From the NCBI RefSeq assembly GCF_017562075.2, contig NC_054082.1, positions 46,087,832 through 46,151,831 of the forward strand: 64,000 nt of DNA, given 5' to 3'. The position numbers and the translations under genes were made by a program. The first letter of the stretch is position 1. Each line of letters begins with the position of its first letter. The notes under the pieces were generated by a model. That model ran no database searches and had not been told where the DNA came from. It saw only the letters and a list, made by a program, of their open reading frames with translations. The stretch is from Anopheles merus. Its lineage: Eukaryota; Arthropoda; Insecta; Diptera; Culicidae. This document shows, in pieces, positions 26,271-39,000 of the stretch.

Positions 26271-29200
26271 GAGGAATTGTGTTTTAGTGATTTGAGGGTT
26301 TGTTGCCTGCTGTAAAACCGGCCCCAGTTCCCAGCAGTTTACCGGTGTGCGGTATCATTATCTTGCTGGTGCGGCCATACACCGCGCATCCTTGAACGGC
26401 AAATTGAGTCTTGAGCGAACGGTATTGACTGCGCGGGAGCCGCCACCGGCCAGCCAGTATTGGTTTCGTTTTAATAATATTAATTTTGTGCATACCGCAA
26501 CCGGGGCCGGACCCGTTCCCAGGCACACACACGCCAGTTAGCCATTTGCGAATAGTTGATGAACGTTTCGGGTAGATGTTTTTGCGGCGACGTAAAAGTT
26601 GCTGTGGCGACGTAAGATGGTAAAGATTTAAGCAAGATATTAATTAATAATGTTTAAGCACAACTATTTTGCTATAGTTCAGCTTCACTTACTAACAATT
26701 TACCTTTTTTGCTTTTTGTATTTTTTAATTTTCCAGTAAATTTTAAATGCATTTGCTATTATGATCTAACATGTGTTGTTCGCACGTTCCATCTTCCAAA
26801 ACTCCTAAAACAAATTCTATATTGCCAAGGCAAAATACAATATGTTTATGCTACTTACACCCTTTCCCGATCGATTCTCATCGTTGTCAATCAATCGATC
26901 GATCACACGATCCAGGAGAGTAAAAACACTCGCGGCCAACTCACACAATCGGAGAAGCTTGGCAGTGGTGAGGCAGCGAGGAAAAAAATCTCGGATAACT
27001 GAGGGCTAAAACATTTGCAACTCTTTGCCGTCAGAATAGACGACACGGGCAACAAAGGGAAAACAACGGGGTGAAGCGGCCTTTTTCCGTGGTCGGAAAG
27101 GACGGGAGTGCATGCCAGTTGCAGCAGCGTCATCATTATCGTTCATTATCGGTAACAATCTCTAGCTTCCAGTGTTGCGGCCGGCGAGCTCTTCCCATGC
27201 TTTTAGCGTCTTATTTTCGTCTCGGTTCGGACGGTTCGGTACGTCGTTATTTATTCAATGGCGCCTTGACGCTCGCCAGCGTGAGCCGGAGGGTCAACGA
27301 AAGGCAACAGCAACGCCCGGTACGCCACGCCGAGCCTTACCGAAGCTGGCGTGCCCTGCCCGGAAGGAAAATGTGCCAAACGCTTAGTGAGTGAGCGAGC
27401 GAGCGAGCGGGTAGCAGGGGAAGCTCCTTTTGGAGGGAACCTTGCAGAAGGAAACACGGTGCTTTTTGCCTGAGCTTCTGGAGGACACATACGGCCGCAA
27501 TATTTACAAGCAGCCCGGGATCCGGGGTGTGCTGGAGAATTGCAAGAATTTTTCGAACCAACCCAAACAAAGGCCTAGATGGCGAGTGCGGTCCGAAGGG
27601 CGATGTGAAAGCGTGTGCACAAGGAGATTTTTGTTTTTGTTTGTTGGTCGTTTTTGTCACGCGGACATAAATTCGAGCGACCGATTTGCGCACCGCATGT
27701 CCCGTGTGACAGCAGGGAAATGTTTGCCGTGGTAACACTTTATTTTCATGCTTGTAGGAAAGCAACACATGGCTTTTGTTTCTTCGGCAAATGTGGTAAA
27801 ATTGTTATTGTTTGCGAATGCTACATTGGTGATGCTACATTCATGCCGACTAACCCACGAGTGCAACTAAATTGTAAAAGTAAATGTTTTATTTCTTTGT
27901 TTGAGATGTTACTTCTGTTTGCTACCATTGTGCATTCACAAATGCCTACAGCTTTTTATTTATTTAATCAATGAAAAAACGAATATTAAAAAGTTAAATT
28001 TTTTTTATAAAAGATATTTGAAGTACACTTGTTTTATTATATTCATTAGAAACAATTAGTGTTGTTAAAAAAATAACACTTAAATAGTCTGGTTTTTAAT
28101 TATTTGTTGCTCAGTTGATTAGGCGATTTTTTACGACTCTAAGAACAGTTACTTATTAAAATTTAATGATTTTACCAGATAACGTTAACGTTTTTTTAAT
28201 AATAACGTTTAATAACGTTTTGTTAATATTCATTTTCATCTCATATGGATGACTCATTCCTCGAATCAAAATTCGAATCAAAATAGATAATTAATGGTAG
28301 CAAAGCCAAAACGACTTTGCCCTAATCAACCAATCCGCACACATCATCAGCAGTATCGACACGTTGGCGGCACCGATTTTACGGCCTATCGGAATGGCCC
28401 AAAGAAATTAATAACAATTTTGACTCCGAAGCGTGGTATCCTTTCGTCTGCTTCTGTGCTGAAGCAGTTATTTGGTCCCTTGAAGCAAAAATGCAGGTAT
28501 CGGCCTCTGGTCGGTAGTGCGGGATCCTTGCTGGTCGTGCGTTAGCATTTATCGCAAATGGTCGTTTGGGTAAAGTTTTATTTATCAATGGAATAATGGA
28601 GGCGCAGGATTGCGTGCGGCCTGTACTGCGAGCGGTGGCAGAACATTCCAATCCACTCGGGTTGGGCGGGTGGAAAAATGCTAGTCCTTGGCAAAGAAAA
28701 ACGAGTGCGTGCGTGGTAATGTAAGGGTGGGTTGAAAGTTTTCTCACCCTTTTGCACTGTGCTTCGACACAGAATCCGAAACCACATTGTAAAGGTTGTA
28801 TTGTGACTAAATGCATAAAAAAACTAGCGCTCTGATTTTAAAATTTGAAATTATGAAATAATTTAAATAACGGAACAAAAGTGATTATAATGTTCCAATT
28901 TACAGTTGTCTTGCAATAAAACAAAAGCAACCACGTTCACTTTCCGGCTCACCTCCATAAGGCACGCATCATAAATCGTCCCGCACAGCAAATCGCTCAA
29001 GCCTCAATCATTTTCTGCGCGACGCGTAAATCGCATTGCGTTAAACGCACTTTGCCCATCCTTTGCCCGAAACACAAGCGGATTCTCCTTTCAAGCTGAC
29101 ACGAACAACATCTTTTTCCCACAGATCTGGATGTTCTGTTCTGTCTGCCGTGTAGACAAGTGAACCGCAAGCGGAACATGCTAACACAGTCGGTGGATAA

Positions 29201-30378
29201 GAACCCTTTCCTTTCTGTGGGCGAGCGAGCAAGTGAGCCGGTGAGCCATAATTCTGGTAGAGATCATTAATTGAGAGGCTGCAAAATTAATACCTGTTTT
29301 GTGTTTGCGATCGATTCGTCTCACCTTGGTTGCAGTACGGTTTGTTGGAGAAGGAGAGGAAAGCAAAAAAAGGGAAGAAAAACATTCTTATTAGTGGGTA
29401 CCAAAGAGGGTATAAGGTAGAATGGATATTGTTCGTTCGCAGTGTTTGCGTGTTTGCAAGGCGGGGAAACATCGGTGCAATATTACACAAAATGAGAATG
29501 ATCTCTGTTTGCCAGCAAGAAGGTTTTTTTTTACAAGTGCAAATAATCTAAATATCAAAATAATGCAACTGCCCCCGTAGCATCGTGACATTACTCGCAA
29601 TAAATTTCTTCTTAACAAAATAACTGAAAAAGAAGAATGTAATCAGGAAAATCTAAACGCTTTACCGAAAGATTTACCAGTTATCGATTTGATCGTGCAA
29701 TCTCCATCACAGAGCCATCTCGCGTTCGCGGTCAACTGACCGTAATTAAGATCGTAAAGTGCGCCCAATCTCAACCGCACGCACCACACCATCGGAGTAG
29801 AGACAAAGCAACACCAAGACAGATCCTCGATACCGATCGTGGCCATCGTACAAAAATGCAAAAGACGAAACCAGCGATTGCTTTCGACTTCGTTATCTGC
29901 AGCTCTTTTCACAGCGTATGGGGAAGATTAGAGTGGAGCATAACGCAAAAAAAAAAACCGGTAAAGAAGGTTAAGATTTTGGCCGGTCGAATGGTGCAGG
30001 GAAATATGGATCATTATTATCGATCGTACCTTCGCATAGTGTACTCGGGCACGCAACATTATCTTTACCGGCCGCGTGTACATATATATTCCCTTTAGCT
30101 CGAAGTATATAACAAAAACAACCTCAAAACGACTGAGATAGCAGCACCGACATGGGCAAGATGGGCATCGATTGGTTGTGGTCATACACGTAGTGGGCAA
30201 GGGAAATTCCTTCCATGTGGATTATGAGCGGTTGCAGTGTGTGACTTGCGGTAGACCCAGGGGAAGGTGACTCTTGCTGGTGCAATTATTTTTAAACGCT
30301 ATAGGTTGTAAATTTAGAGCGCAAAATTATCAGTTGTCAAAGCAAGTTCTGTGGTGTTCTGTTCTGTTGGGCTTATGC

Positions 30379-30396
30379 GGGGGAGGGGGGGGGGGG
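30379..30396. repeat. G-rich tract with quadruplex potential
   Basis: A run of five Gs, one A, then twelve Gs. Low-complexity tract in the giant intron, about 500 bp left of the SINE. It could form a G-quadruplex, but nothing shows that it is used. Confidence 0.8.
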
Positions 30397-30882
30397 TATG
30401 TGGAAGGGAGGGCAGAATAAAGCCAACGGAAAACTTGCCTGCCACCCGGTGTCGGTAATGATCGCTTATGAAAGTTTTAGGAAGAGAGGAAGAGAGCCTC
30501 TTTTTCGCTTACACAGTAAATTGCCAAGAAAGACAGCTTGGTGCAGATCTATCCAAGTTTAATTTCATTAAAAAATCTTAGATCTACACAATTTGTATTT
30601 ACTTTGGTTTTGGATTGGTTTAATAGCTTCTTTAAATTTTGTTTATTTTTGATGCATTTTTCTAAAAATCTAATTTTTCGAAGAATCGAAACATTTTGTT
30701 TGAATTTTACGAATTTAAAAAAAGGATTTTGGTGGAATTTAAATATATTAGTTTTCATTCTGTTTCTTCTCGGGAACGCATGATAAGAACATCATATTGC
30801 ATCAATGTGGAGCAAATACAGGGTAATATAACTCGTATCATTTAATACCAATTTAACGCTTTGTTGGTTGATAAATACACCA

Positions 30883-31110
30883 AATTGAATACATCTTCTT
30901 GAAATTGATTTTGGCTCTACAACCGTTGTCGCTCAAGGCCTGTACCACTTGCGGGCTTGGCTTTCGATGACTTTTTGGATTACCCCCCATTGCAGGATAG
31001 TCAGTCCTTCGTATAGGGGCACGGTATATTTGGGGCTTGAATCCATGACGGGCATGTTGTTAAGTCGTACGTGTTGACGAATGTACCACGAGACCTGTAA
31101 TTGAATACAT
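30883..31110. repeat. 12-bp target-site duplication flanking the SINE
   Basis: AATTGAATACAT at 30883-30894 and again at 31099-31110, identical in both copies, immediately bounding the SINE. Confidence 0.9.
30895..31098 (-). mobile_element. tRNA-derived SINE, SINE200-like, with target-site duplication
   Basis: On the minus strand the element starts near 31095 as GGTCTCGTGGTAC, a pol III A-box-like word. A B-box-like GGATTCAAGCC follows about 50 bases on, then a body ending in a CAAGAAG tail at the left. The 12-bp word AATTGAATACAT occurs perfectly on both sides (30883-30894 and 31099-31110), the signature of LINE-assisted retroposition. From memory, the body (disrupted words such as ACTGACTATCCTGC and AAGCCCGCAAGTGG) matches the abundant SINE200 family of Anopheles gambiae. 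The copy is diverged and lies antisense to dys in its giant intron. Family assignment is from recall; the SINE nature follows from the duplication and the pol III boxes. Confidence 0.85.
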
Positions 31111-31540
31111 ATTACATATTAAAATAGATTATTTTAACATCATTAGTTTTTAATACACAAATGGCTTTTATTCATTTTAGAACAATTTTAGAAATATCAA
31201 AGCATTAAACCGACTTAAATAACAAAAAAGCATGCTAACACAATGAATATAGCAGAGCTTCTATTATCTTAATTACATCTGTTTACTGAAAAACAGAAAA
31301 ACAGAACAGAAAAAACTAAAATTCGTAAAAAACAACATTCTTAAGTTAAATATTACATCATATTAATACTTATTTCGTACATAATAATCGTATATTGAAT
31401 ATGGACAAGACAATTAATAATCAATCAAAATATTGGAAACTGTTGAAAACTTTGTGGATTTGTTTAGATAACTCGTAGTTTTTATTGTGATGATGGTGAA
31501 TCAAAAAATTAGTCCACTTGTAGAGATTTCCGTTTTCAAC

Positions 31541-31575
31541 TAAAAGGGCGAGGGCAGGCGCATCCTGCCCTTTTA
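31541..31575. repeat. Nested hairpin, 9-bp perfect stem
   Basis: TAAAAGGGC (31541-31549) pairs with GCCCTTTTA (31567-31575). Inside it, GGGCAGG (31552-31558) can instead pair with CCTGCCC (31564-31570). The two pairings exclude each other in part. It lies about 440 bp right of the SINE. Function unknown. Confidence 0.7.
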
Positions 31576-32853
31576 TCTCCAAACTTATCGTTTTCCCGCT
31601 CTTTCCTCTCGCTTGTTTGACTTCTCTCTCACTCTTTCGTCATCTTTCCATTTCTTCTCTCGCGCTGTGACCTGGTAGATTGTTCGGCACTCACGAGTTT
31701 CCAACAGGAAACTAATGTTTTTATTCAAATAATTGATTCCAAATGGGTTGTCAATAAGTGTTTCATTTTATTTTAACGTTATATTGTTAACGTTTTTATT
31801 GAATGCTAACAATTTTTGCGCCCAACTATTATCATCTAAAATGGATCTGTTTTGCTTTTCTTCGCCTTTCTTCAATTCCTTCATACTCACCAAGTTGTCG
31901 TTTTTGAAGCGTCGCCAGCGTCGAAATGCAACAAATTTCCTATCATTTTCGGTGCATCAGTGAACAAAATAGTAGATTTTCATTTTATTGCTTTTGCGAC
32001 TCGATATAGAGGAACTTCAATGCTACCGATACCCCTTTCGGAATATCGATTTCACCCACCAAGCAAACTAATGTTTTTCTTATTTCCCGAAAAGTCAAAC
32101 CAAATAGCTTTACCTCTGCAAAAATCAAATTACCAAGGCGCCTAATTAGTTGCGATTCTAATAGTACCCGTCTGTGCTCGGACCGAAGACTGAAGTGGAT
32201 CCCTATCGTACATCGTCACCCGGCCAATGAAGCAAGCGCAAACTCTGAACAGGCGTTGGCGTCTTTTTTTGAGCAAGAATGTCGTCGATCGTTCCCTTCA
32301 CGTTCGGCATCGTTGCCCCGCACTAATCAAAGTTCGTGCAGTTTTCGATCTACTTTTCGGAGCCTTTTGCACCACGGCTCGCTGTTGCTGCTCGGTCTGA
32401 ACGGGGATTCTACCGAGCTCGAATATCAGCCATGCTGCACTCGATTTTTGGCTGCTTTTTTGAGGTCAATCCACAAGAGGTCAGGGCTCGTGGTGCACTC
32501 GTTCACTCACTTTAGCACTTACTTTCAACCGAAGTAGCGGCCGCAACAGCAGCAGCCCAAGCCGTTCAAGTGCAAGTGCCAAGTATGTTGCCGTGCCACT
32601 GCAAAGGCGTCTGGATTCCTCGCCCAAGAATTCCACCAGCTCCACACCCCACCAAAAGGGCTGCAAAAGTATAAAAAAACACACGATGCAAGCTCAATTA
32701 AGCACCGCGAGGGAGGCTTCGAGTCTCAGCAGTTGTTGCTTGCCCCACGCGAATGGTTGACCTGTTCCATAGCTTAACTGATCGCAACGAAGAAGCGCAA
32801 CGAAATGAGCGCTACGACGACGATTCGCATTCGAAGAAGATTACTCTGCAAAT

Positions 32854-32858
32854 ATGTA

Positions 32859-32942
<84 letters not shown>

Positions 32943-32954
32943 TGTGTGTGAGTG
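32854..32954. repeat. Long (GT)n microsatellite
   Basis: About 100 bp of nearly pure TG dinucleotide, with TATG units at the left end and one TA interruption near 32935. Open frames crossing it (poly-Cys-Val on plus, poly-Thr-His on minus) are artefacts of the repeat. Confidence 0.98.
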
Positions 32955-35864
32955 TTAAAGGTTTAAGCAGGGTGGAAAGTTGGAAACGGGCAGCAACTTT
33001 TTCCACTACCACTATACTGAACGTGGGGACGGTATAAGCTTGGTATAAATGCAGCCGCATGTCTGGTGGTAGATGGAACATGAAAGTCACAGTAATTCGC
33101 ACAGCCGCACTGGGCGACACGGTTGACAACGACACCTAGGAAATGGGTGAAAATGCATGGTGGTCGCTTGCACGCGCACAGGGATTAGGGAGAGAAAAAT
33201 GGGCAGCTAATAGAATGTGTCGTAGAAGGTAGGGGAGCTGTACGGGCAGATGGGATGTACGTGTAGGGTGAATGCTCACATTGGGGTCATGCTGTGTCGA
33301 CAGGGAAATTTATACAAATGTCACCAACGTCAAACGCTACATTAGGGTGAAGTATGTCGGTAAGGGACGTTTGGTTGTGACCGGCCCTAAACCGGGACCC
33401 GTCGGTTAGCATTTTTCTTGAGCATTTGGTTGTTTGTTTGTTTCCATGGATTGGAATGAAAATCGCAGCTGCATTTTTTTAAAGATTGATGAGTGAAGAA
33501 TTTCGCAAATATTTTTGCTTTGAATAATGCTTAACAGGGTGGAGAACATCATTTTATCATTAGTGATTATTGTTTGAAAAGTAAAGAAAGTGCTCTTTTC
33601 CCATTCATTAGCATGAATTTATAACGATGTGATGTTGTGATGTAGCGATATGTCAAACGCGATTATTGAAGATAATTAAAGGATTTGGGAATATAAATGT
33701 ACTCCACATCGTAAGGAATCGTATTTTAAAATAAAGTAAGCAACTTGCTCAAGAATGAAGTTTCATAACACGTTACAAACACATTTCATAATGCTACGCT
33801 GATTATGCGGACCAGCTGCTGATATAAAACCATTATATGCACACACATGAAATTTAATTATCTTAAGCACGAGATGAGACAAGAAAATGCACCACCCAAA
33901 TAAGTTCTGCATATGCAACATCGACTATTGCCTGGGAAAATGGGAACGGAACCCATCCCAAAGGTACCACAAGGACGAATCCATTTCGACTGCAATTCAA
34001 CCCAAACCGTAGCATATTTAAACCACGATCTTCGCGATCGCGTTCGGACGATTCATTTGTACGTTTGCGTGTAAAATCACGCGATATTTGTTACAATTTT
34101 AATGGGGTTTTCTTTTGCCACCAGGACGGGGTTGATCTTTTTTCGCGATCCTCCCGAACGACCGAGTGTGCCAATTTCGTCCCCTTTCCTGCCCCTGGGC
34201 TAGGTTTGTTTCGGAACGTTTTCCTTCGGGAGTGCTTTGCTGCACCCTTTCGCGCTCGGGGTTTCGCGCGCGCGCGCCCCAGCCAATGTTTATGTACGAT
34301 TGTTTTACTTATCCCGGTGTTTTTTTCTCACTTCATTTTTCTACACCCTCTTCTTCCACCAGAATTGGGCGAATTATAGAAGGCAGCAGTGGAATGAAGA
34401 CGAAGGTGCAGGGAAGCAGAGCGGCGGGAAGGGAAAGTGTTGCCTGTGTGGCCGAAGCGATCAACCGAAGCGACGGTGTATATTTGTAAAACAACGCACC
34501 GAAAACGCTTAACAAATGTGTTCATTTATCTGATTGTATAATAAGCCCTATTATTACTCTTGGTATTATTATTTTGCTTATTACTGTTATTTTCGTTATT
34601 ATTATACTGCAGCAGCAAGTGCGGACTACAAGCCGGGACTGTATATTTGGGCAAATGTGTGAGTGAGTGAGCCAATTTTTTCTCTTTTACATTAGGTTCA
34701 TCGCTTTCCGTTGCATTCAGATCATTTGAATCTGTTTGGCCAACAGTGATGTGTTTTTTACTAAATTTGTGTTTTATTTTAGTTTTACGCTTTCTTGCTG
34801 CCCACAATGGAAATAGGTTCCCGGCGAGCACTGTGAATAAACTGGTTCACTGCTTGCCTTTCGATTTCGTGCATCTAACCCAGTATGCAGTTTGGCTGTT
34901 TCAACTTCCTTTTTACTCCAAACTTTGACGTTGCAAGGCTTACTCTCGACATGCGACCAGGCAGGGTCATTGCACAAGCGTGAGAACTATTGGAAATTCA
35001 ATCCGCTGACCGGCAGTACGTTGCGTGCGCTCTCGCATGGGCTAGGTGATTTAAGCGAGCGCAACAGCCACGAACCCCTTGCGCTGCGGACGGACGGATG
35101 GACCCGACCACAGATCATGATGAGCGTGATGGAGAAGGTGACTTTTGATGCTTAGCGGTTAAGTGGTCACCATTTTCGCTCCTATCAGTCAAATTCGTAG
35201 CACCGTTCGTAGCCCGTCGGATTGTGGTTTGTTGGTTGGCCTCAAGGTTGGGAAGGCTTATTTTACTTTGATTGCGCAAAAGCGTGCTTATGATTGCGCC
35301 CGGGCGCTCCAATATTTTCACATTTCCACCATCCGAACAAATTCATCGTCCGCCGTTGATCGATCGTCGGTACCGGTCCCGTACAATTTTCGCTTCACAG
35401 GCGTTTGACATTGCACTGTTAACGCCATTAAATGGGGCGAAGGCGGCACTTCTTCCGCTTGAACAATCAATAAGCTGGCGTTGGCCGCCTCCGGTGATTT
35501 TCGATCTTTTCGGCACCCTTCGTTATCAACGGCCATTATCGACGACAATGGACGTGAGCTGGTGCTGAATGTTGTTGCATCGTTTTCACGGTTGTTAGTC
35601 TCCCGAAGCCGGTACTTTACTTTCCAATAAAATCATTATTCGTCATTATCTTTATTTCTATCAAGCTGGGTTCAGCGCAGGCGATATAACTGAGCAATAA
35701 TCTTCGCTTAAACAAAACTTGGCTGTAAATGTGTGAAAGTGATCCAACATAGAATATTTATTATACAAATTATTTTATGTTCATAGACAATGGCTTTAGA
35801 CATAAATATTGTGTAGTTGAAATAAATTAAGCTTTAATATAATCATGTATTTCTTTATTTATAG

Positions 35865-36046
35865 ATTCGATGCAAATAAATCCACCAAAGGCGCTTCGAA
35901 GCTGAGGCGCGATCTAATCAATTCCGAGATTGCAAACTTGCGCGATCTCCTCCCGCTTCCCCAATCTACCCGGCAGCGGCTTTCACAGCTCCAGCTCATG
36001 GCACTAGTGTGTGTGTACGTGAGAAAAGCTAACTACTTCCAACAAG
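35865..36046 (+). CDS. dys: dys exon encoding the bHLH domain
   Basis: This 182-base exon runs from the acceptor ttctttatttatag to the donor GTGAGT (GT at 36047). It supplies the last base of codon 4, codons 5-64 and the first base of codon 65. The basic region is about residues 9-20 (K-S-T-K-G-A-S-K-L-R-R-D). Helix 1 follows (I-N-S-E-I-A-N-L-R-D-L-L-P, 22-34), then a loop (L-P-Q-S-T-R-Q-R, 35-42) and helix 2 (L-S-Q-L-Q-L-M-A-L-V-C-V-Y-V-R-K, 43-58), ending N-Y-F-Q-Q. The STKGASK...RRD basic motif and the LLPLPQSTRQRLSQLQLM core are diagnostic of Dysfusion/NPAS4 rather than Sim, Trh or Clock. From family knowledge, the basic region contacts DNA (TCGTG/GCGTG half-sites with Tango) and the helices dimerise. 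No frameshift or missing key residue is seen. Reading through the donor meets a stop ending at 36078. Confidence 0.97.
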
Positions 36047-39000
36047 GTGAGTATTTTTTTTTATTTTATTTGCATTAACTTACAACCAGGCTGTTGTACA
36101 TGGCTACGCCATGGACTTTGATGATACATTCCGAAGGTCAACCCGGCGATAACCTTTGCCGATCATTCTCCCTGGTACGGGGGAAAGATCCATATATCCT
36201 TTTGCCGCACAGTGCACACTGTGTGCTGATGCGACTGATGAACGTGCTGTTTTTTTTTCATCTATACCAAGTAAAGAGAAATGAAAAGAAAAAGTTCATT
36301 TGTTGTTGAATATTTCATGAAATCAAGATCATCAGGCAATCCAAGATTGTTGCTACCGTTTCGATCATCCGATCCGCCTTGGCTTCCGATGCTGGGAGGG
36401 ACGCTGGATTGATTATTTGAACATAGTACAAGGATCATTATTGCCGCACGCTACTGGTTACTGGTTCAGCAACCGTCCACTGCTCAGCGAAACCCTAGCA
36501 AAAGCCACCAACTGGGATTGCAATCAGCCGGTGAATAAAACGCTGCTAACACCTGGACACGATCTTTGTGGGTAGATAAAAATTCAATTTGTGGTGTTAA
36601 GTAAATTAGTTTCGGATTCTTCGGGCTACCGGGGAGACCATCCTTCCCGGCTTTTGTTCGCGATGAGTGGTGAAAAATCTATTCCGTTGGAGAATGAACT
36701 TTTCTTCCTGTCAGGGTTTTGTTCGATTTGTTACTAGCATCATGAACTACGCCTAGTTTGTGGTAAAATAAAAATTGATTATTCACTGGTGAGGTGTTTC
36801 TGTAATGGCCTTTATAAATTGTGTGAGTATGTTGTTTTTTCCCTATAGCATTCGGCAGACATCAGAACAATTTTTTTCCACAAATGACACTGGATACGAC
36901 ACTATAGTTATAGATAGACGAAAGCATTATTTCAATGACAGTTTATAAAAAACTTGCTTTTTTAAGTTATTATGAGAAACACTTAAGCCGTTAAATCAGC
37001 TTCACATTGAACATAAAACAAAACCATGTATGTTACCTTCTTAATTTGCCCCTACCTTGACCGTTGCCATCTTAGGGCAGTAAAATCATAAATCAAATCA
37101 CGATACCAACAGTTCCAAAAAATCAACCATGTTCATTGTGTGCTGCCTTGGGCATATACAAACAAGCGAACGGGAAAAACAAAGCTTACTTATATGCGTA
37201 TGAACATTTCCCAAGGTGTTCAATGCTGTGTTGGTTTGGCTTAATTTTGACCATTGGCTAAGTTATCGATGATCAACCTTTCGCAATACGTGTATCCTTC
37301 GTAGATATCATAGACTGCCACAAGTCCAAATCGGGTGCTCTAACTATGCTACGTTGTCATCCCTCTTTGGACCTGCGCTTCGCTTAACAAACATAAACAG
37401 TTTTTCTTCCATCGGTTCCGTTTGTTTGACCACAAAATTAGAGCAACGGTCATTTCGAGGGTGACAATGTTTGGGTGGATTGGGTGGTATGGTTTTGAGT
37501 GATTATTTCTAGAGCAAATGTCAACCCCGTCGAGCGGTTGGCGACGGGCGAACTTAGTGACACTCAACAAATCGATTGGAATTTTACCGACCTGCAGACA
37601 AAATAGAGCACATGTGCCGGCGCCAATCGGACGCTTTTTTGAACGGGTGTTTGTACTGGAAGTTTGGAAACGATCGCTAAATGATGCATGAAACAGAACG
37701 AGGCTGGCAGTGCTGCGCAAAGAGAGAAAATATACCCTGCTCCACCTCTTCGTTGTGTCTGTTTTTTTACATCAGCTGTAGTCTTTTGAAAATCAGTCAA
37801 AATCTTATTGAAAAGGTCAATAGTTCGGGCGACGTTGTACGACGTTGTTGTTATTGAGATACATTTTTTTCGGGGGTGGATGACTTAATCAGTACGCGCG
37901 AAGAAAAACACGTTAGTGTACCTGCGATATGATTTTCAAGGGCTGTCAAATTGATGGATCTGTACAAATATTGACAAAGTTTGACTACGAGCAATCCTGT
38001 AGAAGATACAAGGGTTGTCCACATGGTTTAATCATCTGTTAATGATATTTAATGAAAATATTCCGGACTGATATTTTTACTATCCATTGCAATTCTAACA
38101 ATGAAGTATAAATATGTTGTATAAACATAAACTTAACATAACTATCTATAAGTATAAAAATGTTGATCTCTTTTGTTATAAATAAAATTTGTGAGTTGTT
38201 GAAGCAATAACATTATTTCAACAGGTTTTCTCATTGTGTGTTTTCTTAAAATTAATGATATTTTGTACATTTTATTTTTTTTTTTGTTTTTTTTATTTGA
38301 AGAGTTTTTTTCTGTTTCATTGAAGCAAGTCGTGATAGGTCACATATTAATGTTGCCACTAAATATGTGGGAATCGTGAACGTTTTTGGCCATTGGCGGA
38401 AATTGATGTTGTTTTATGGTTCAGTAAAATTCAAATTCCGCTAATAACGCATTTACACTTCAAAATAACAGCTTTATTAGGATAAACATTGACATGACAA
38501 ACTAATGGCAAAATCGTATAAAGGATGATATAAAATGCACCCTGAATATAACTATAATTCAAAATGTTGAATAAGATTTGATTGGGAAATTATATTCTTT
38601 TTTATAATTTACCTAAATAACTATGATGATCAGCAATAACAAGAACAGCAATAACAAACCGTATCTCCTTTGCTTCAAAATCCAACCATTAGGCAGCACA
38701 ATCTTTCGTTCCTTTTAACGCAATTACAAGCCTACAAAATCAATTATTTTATTAAATTAAACGGTTTGATGTGCAGTGTGCCCGGTTTCTGATTCTTCCG
38801 TGGCACGTGTTAGTCGTTCATACCATCGAAAACAGGATTAACGAACAACAGCCATCGAGTGTCGTTTGGGATTGACGTCGCTTTTCTTTTCCCCTATTTT
38901 TCGCCATCGAGCGTCATATTTAATCGGACGTCACTTACGCTTGTGTATATGTACGGTCATTGGAAAAGGGTAAAAAGAAGGTTTGAAAAACACTTTAAAA

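Larger units (their letters stand above)
7727..35864 (+). other. dys: Giant first coding intron of dys (about 28.1 kb)
   Basis: GT at 7727 and AG at 35864. I recognise no protein-coding exon, tRNA, rRNA or known miRNA inside. Contents I can name: a SINE (30895-31098), a long GT tract (32854-32954), short CTG and GATG repeats, G-runs near 30379-30396, two short hairpins (9157-9183, 31541-31575) and AT-rich pockets (about 11640-11830, 12780-12960, 19730-20130, 22830-23060, 24940-25120, 27960-28280, 30540-30790, 31100-31480). Between these, sequence of moderate GC (for example 13160-14100, 23780-24400, 25300-25900, 27080-27720) carries chance-like open frames. Long introns in developmental transcription-factor genes usually hold enhancers, so this is the likely home of dys regulatory elements. 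That is an inference; no specific enhancer can be read from one sequence. Confidence 0.8.

Noticed and set aside
27337..27768. Overlapping long frames on both strands (143-codon minus, 101-codon plus)
   Set aside because: Both frames cover the same GC-rich intronic DNA; neither has a family match or gene signals.
28961..28985. Word TAAGGCACGC resembling the miR-124 seed
   Set aside because: Only the first ten bases agree, the rest of the mature sequence does not, and no hairpin partner is seen.
32753..33135. Open frames rich in Cys-Val or Thr-His
   Set aside because: They are translations of the GT microsatellite.
35845..36078. Unspliced open frame starting at ATG 35845 as the dys start
   Set aside because: Its first six codons are the polypyrimidine tract and AG of a good acceptor (tatttctttatttatag), and a phase-matched start exon exists at 7716-7726. 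It remains possible only if transcription starts locally.
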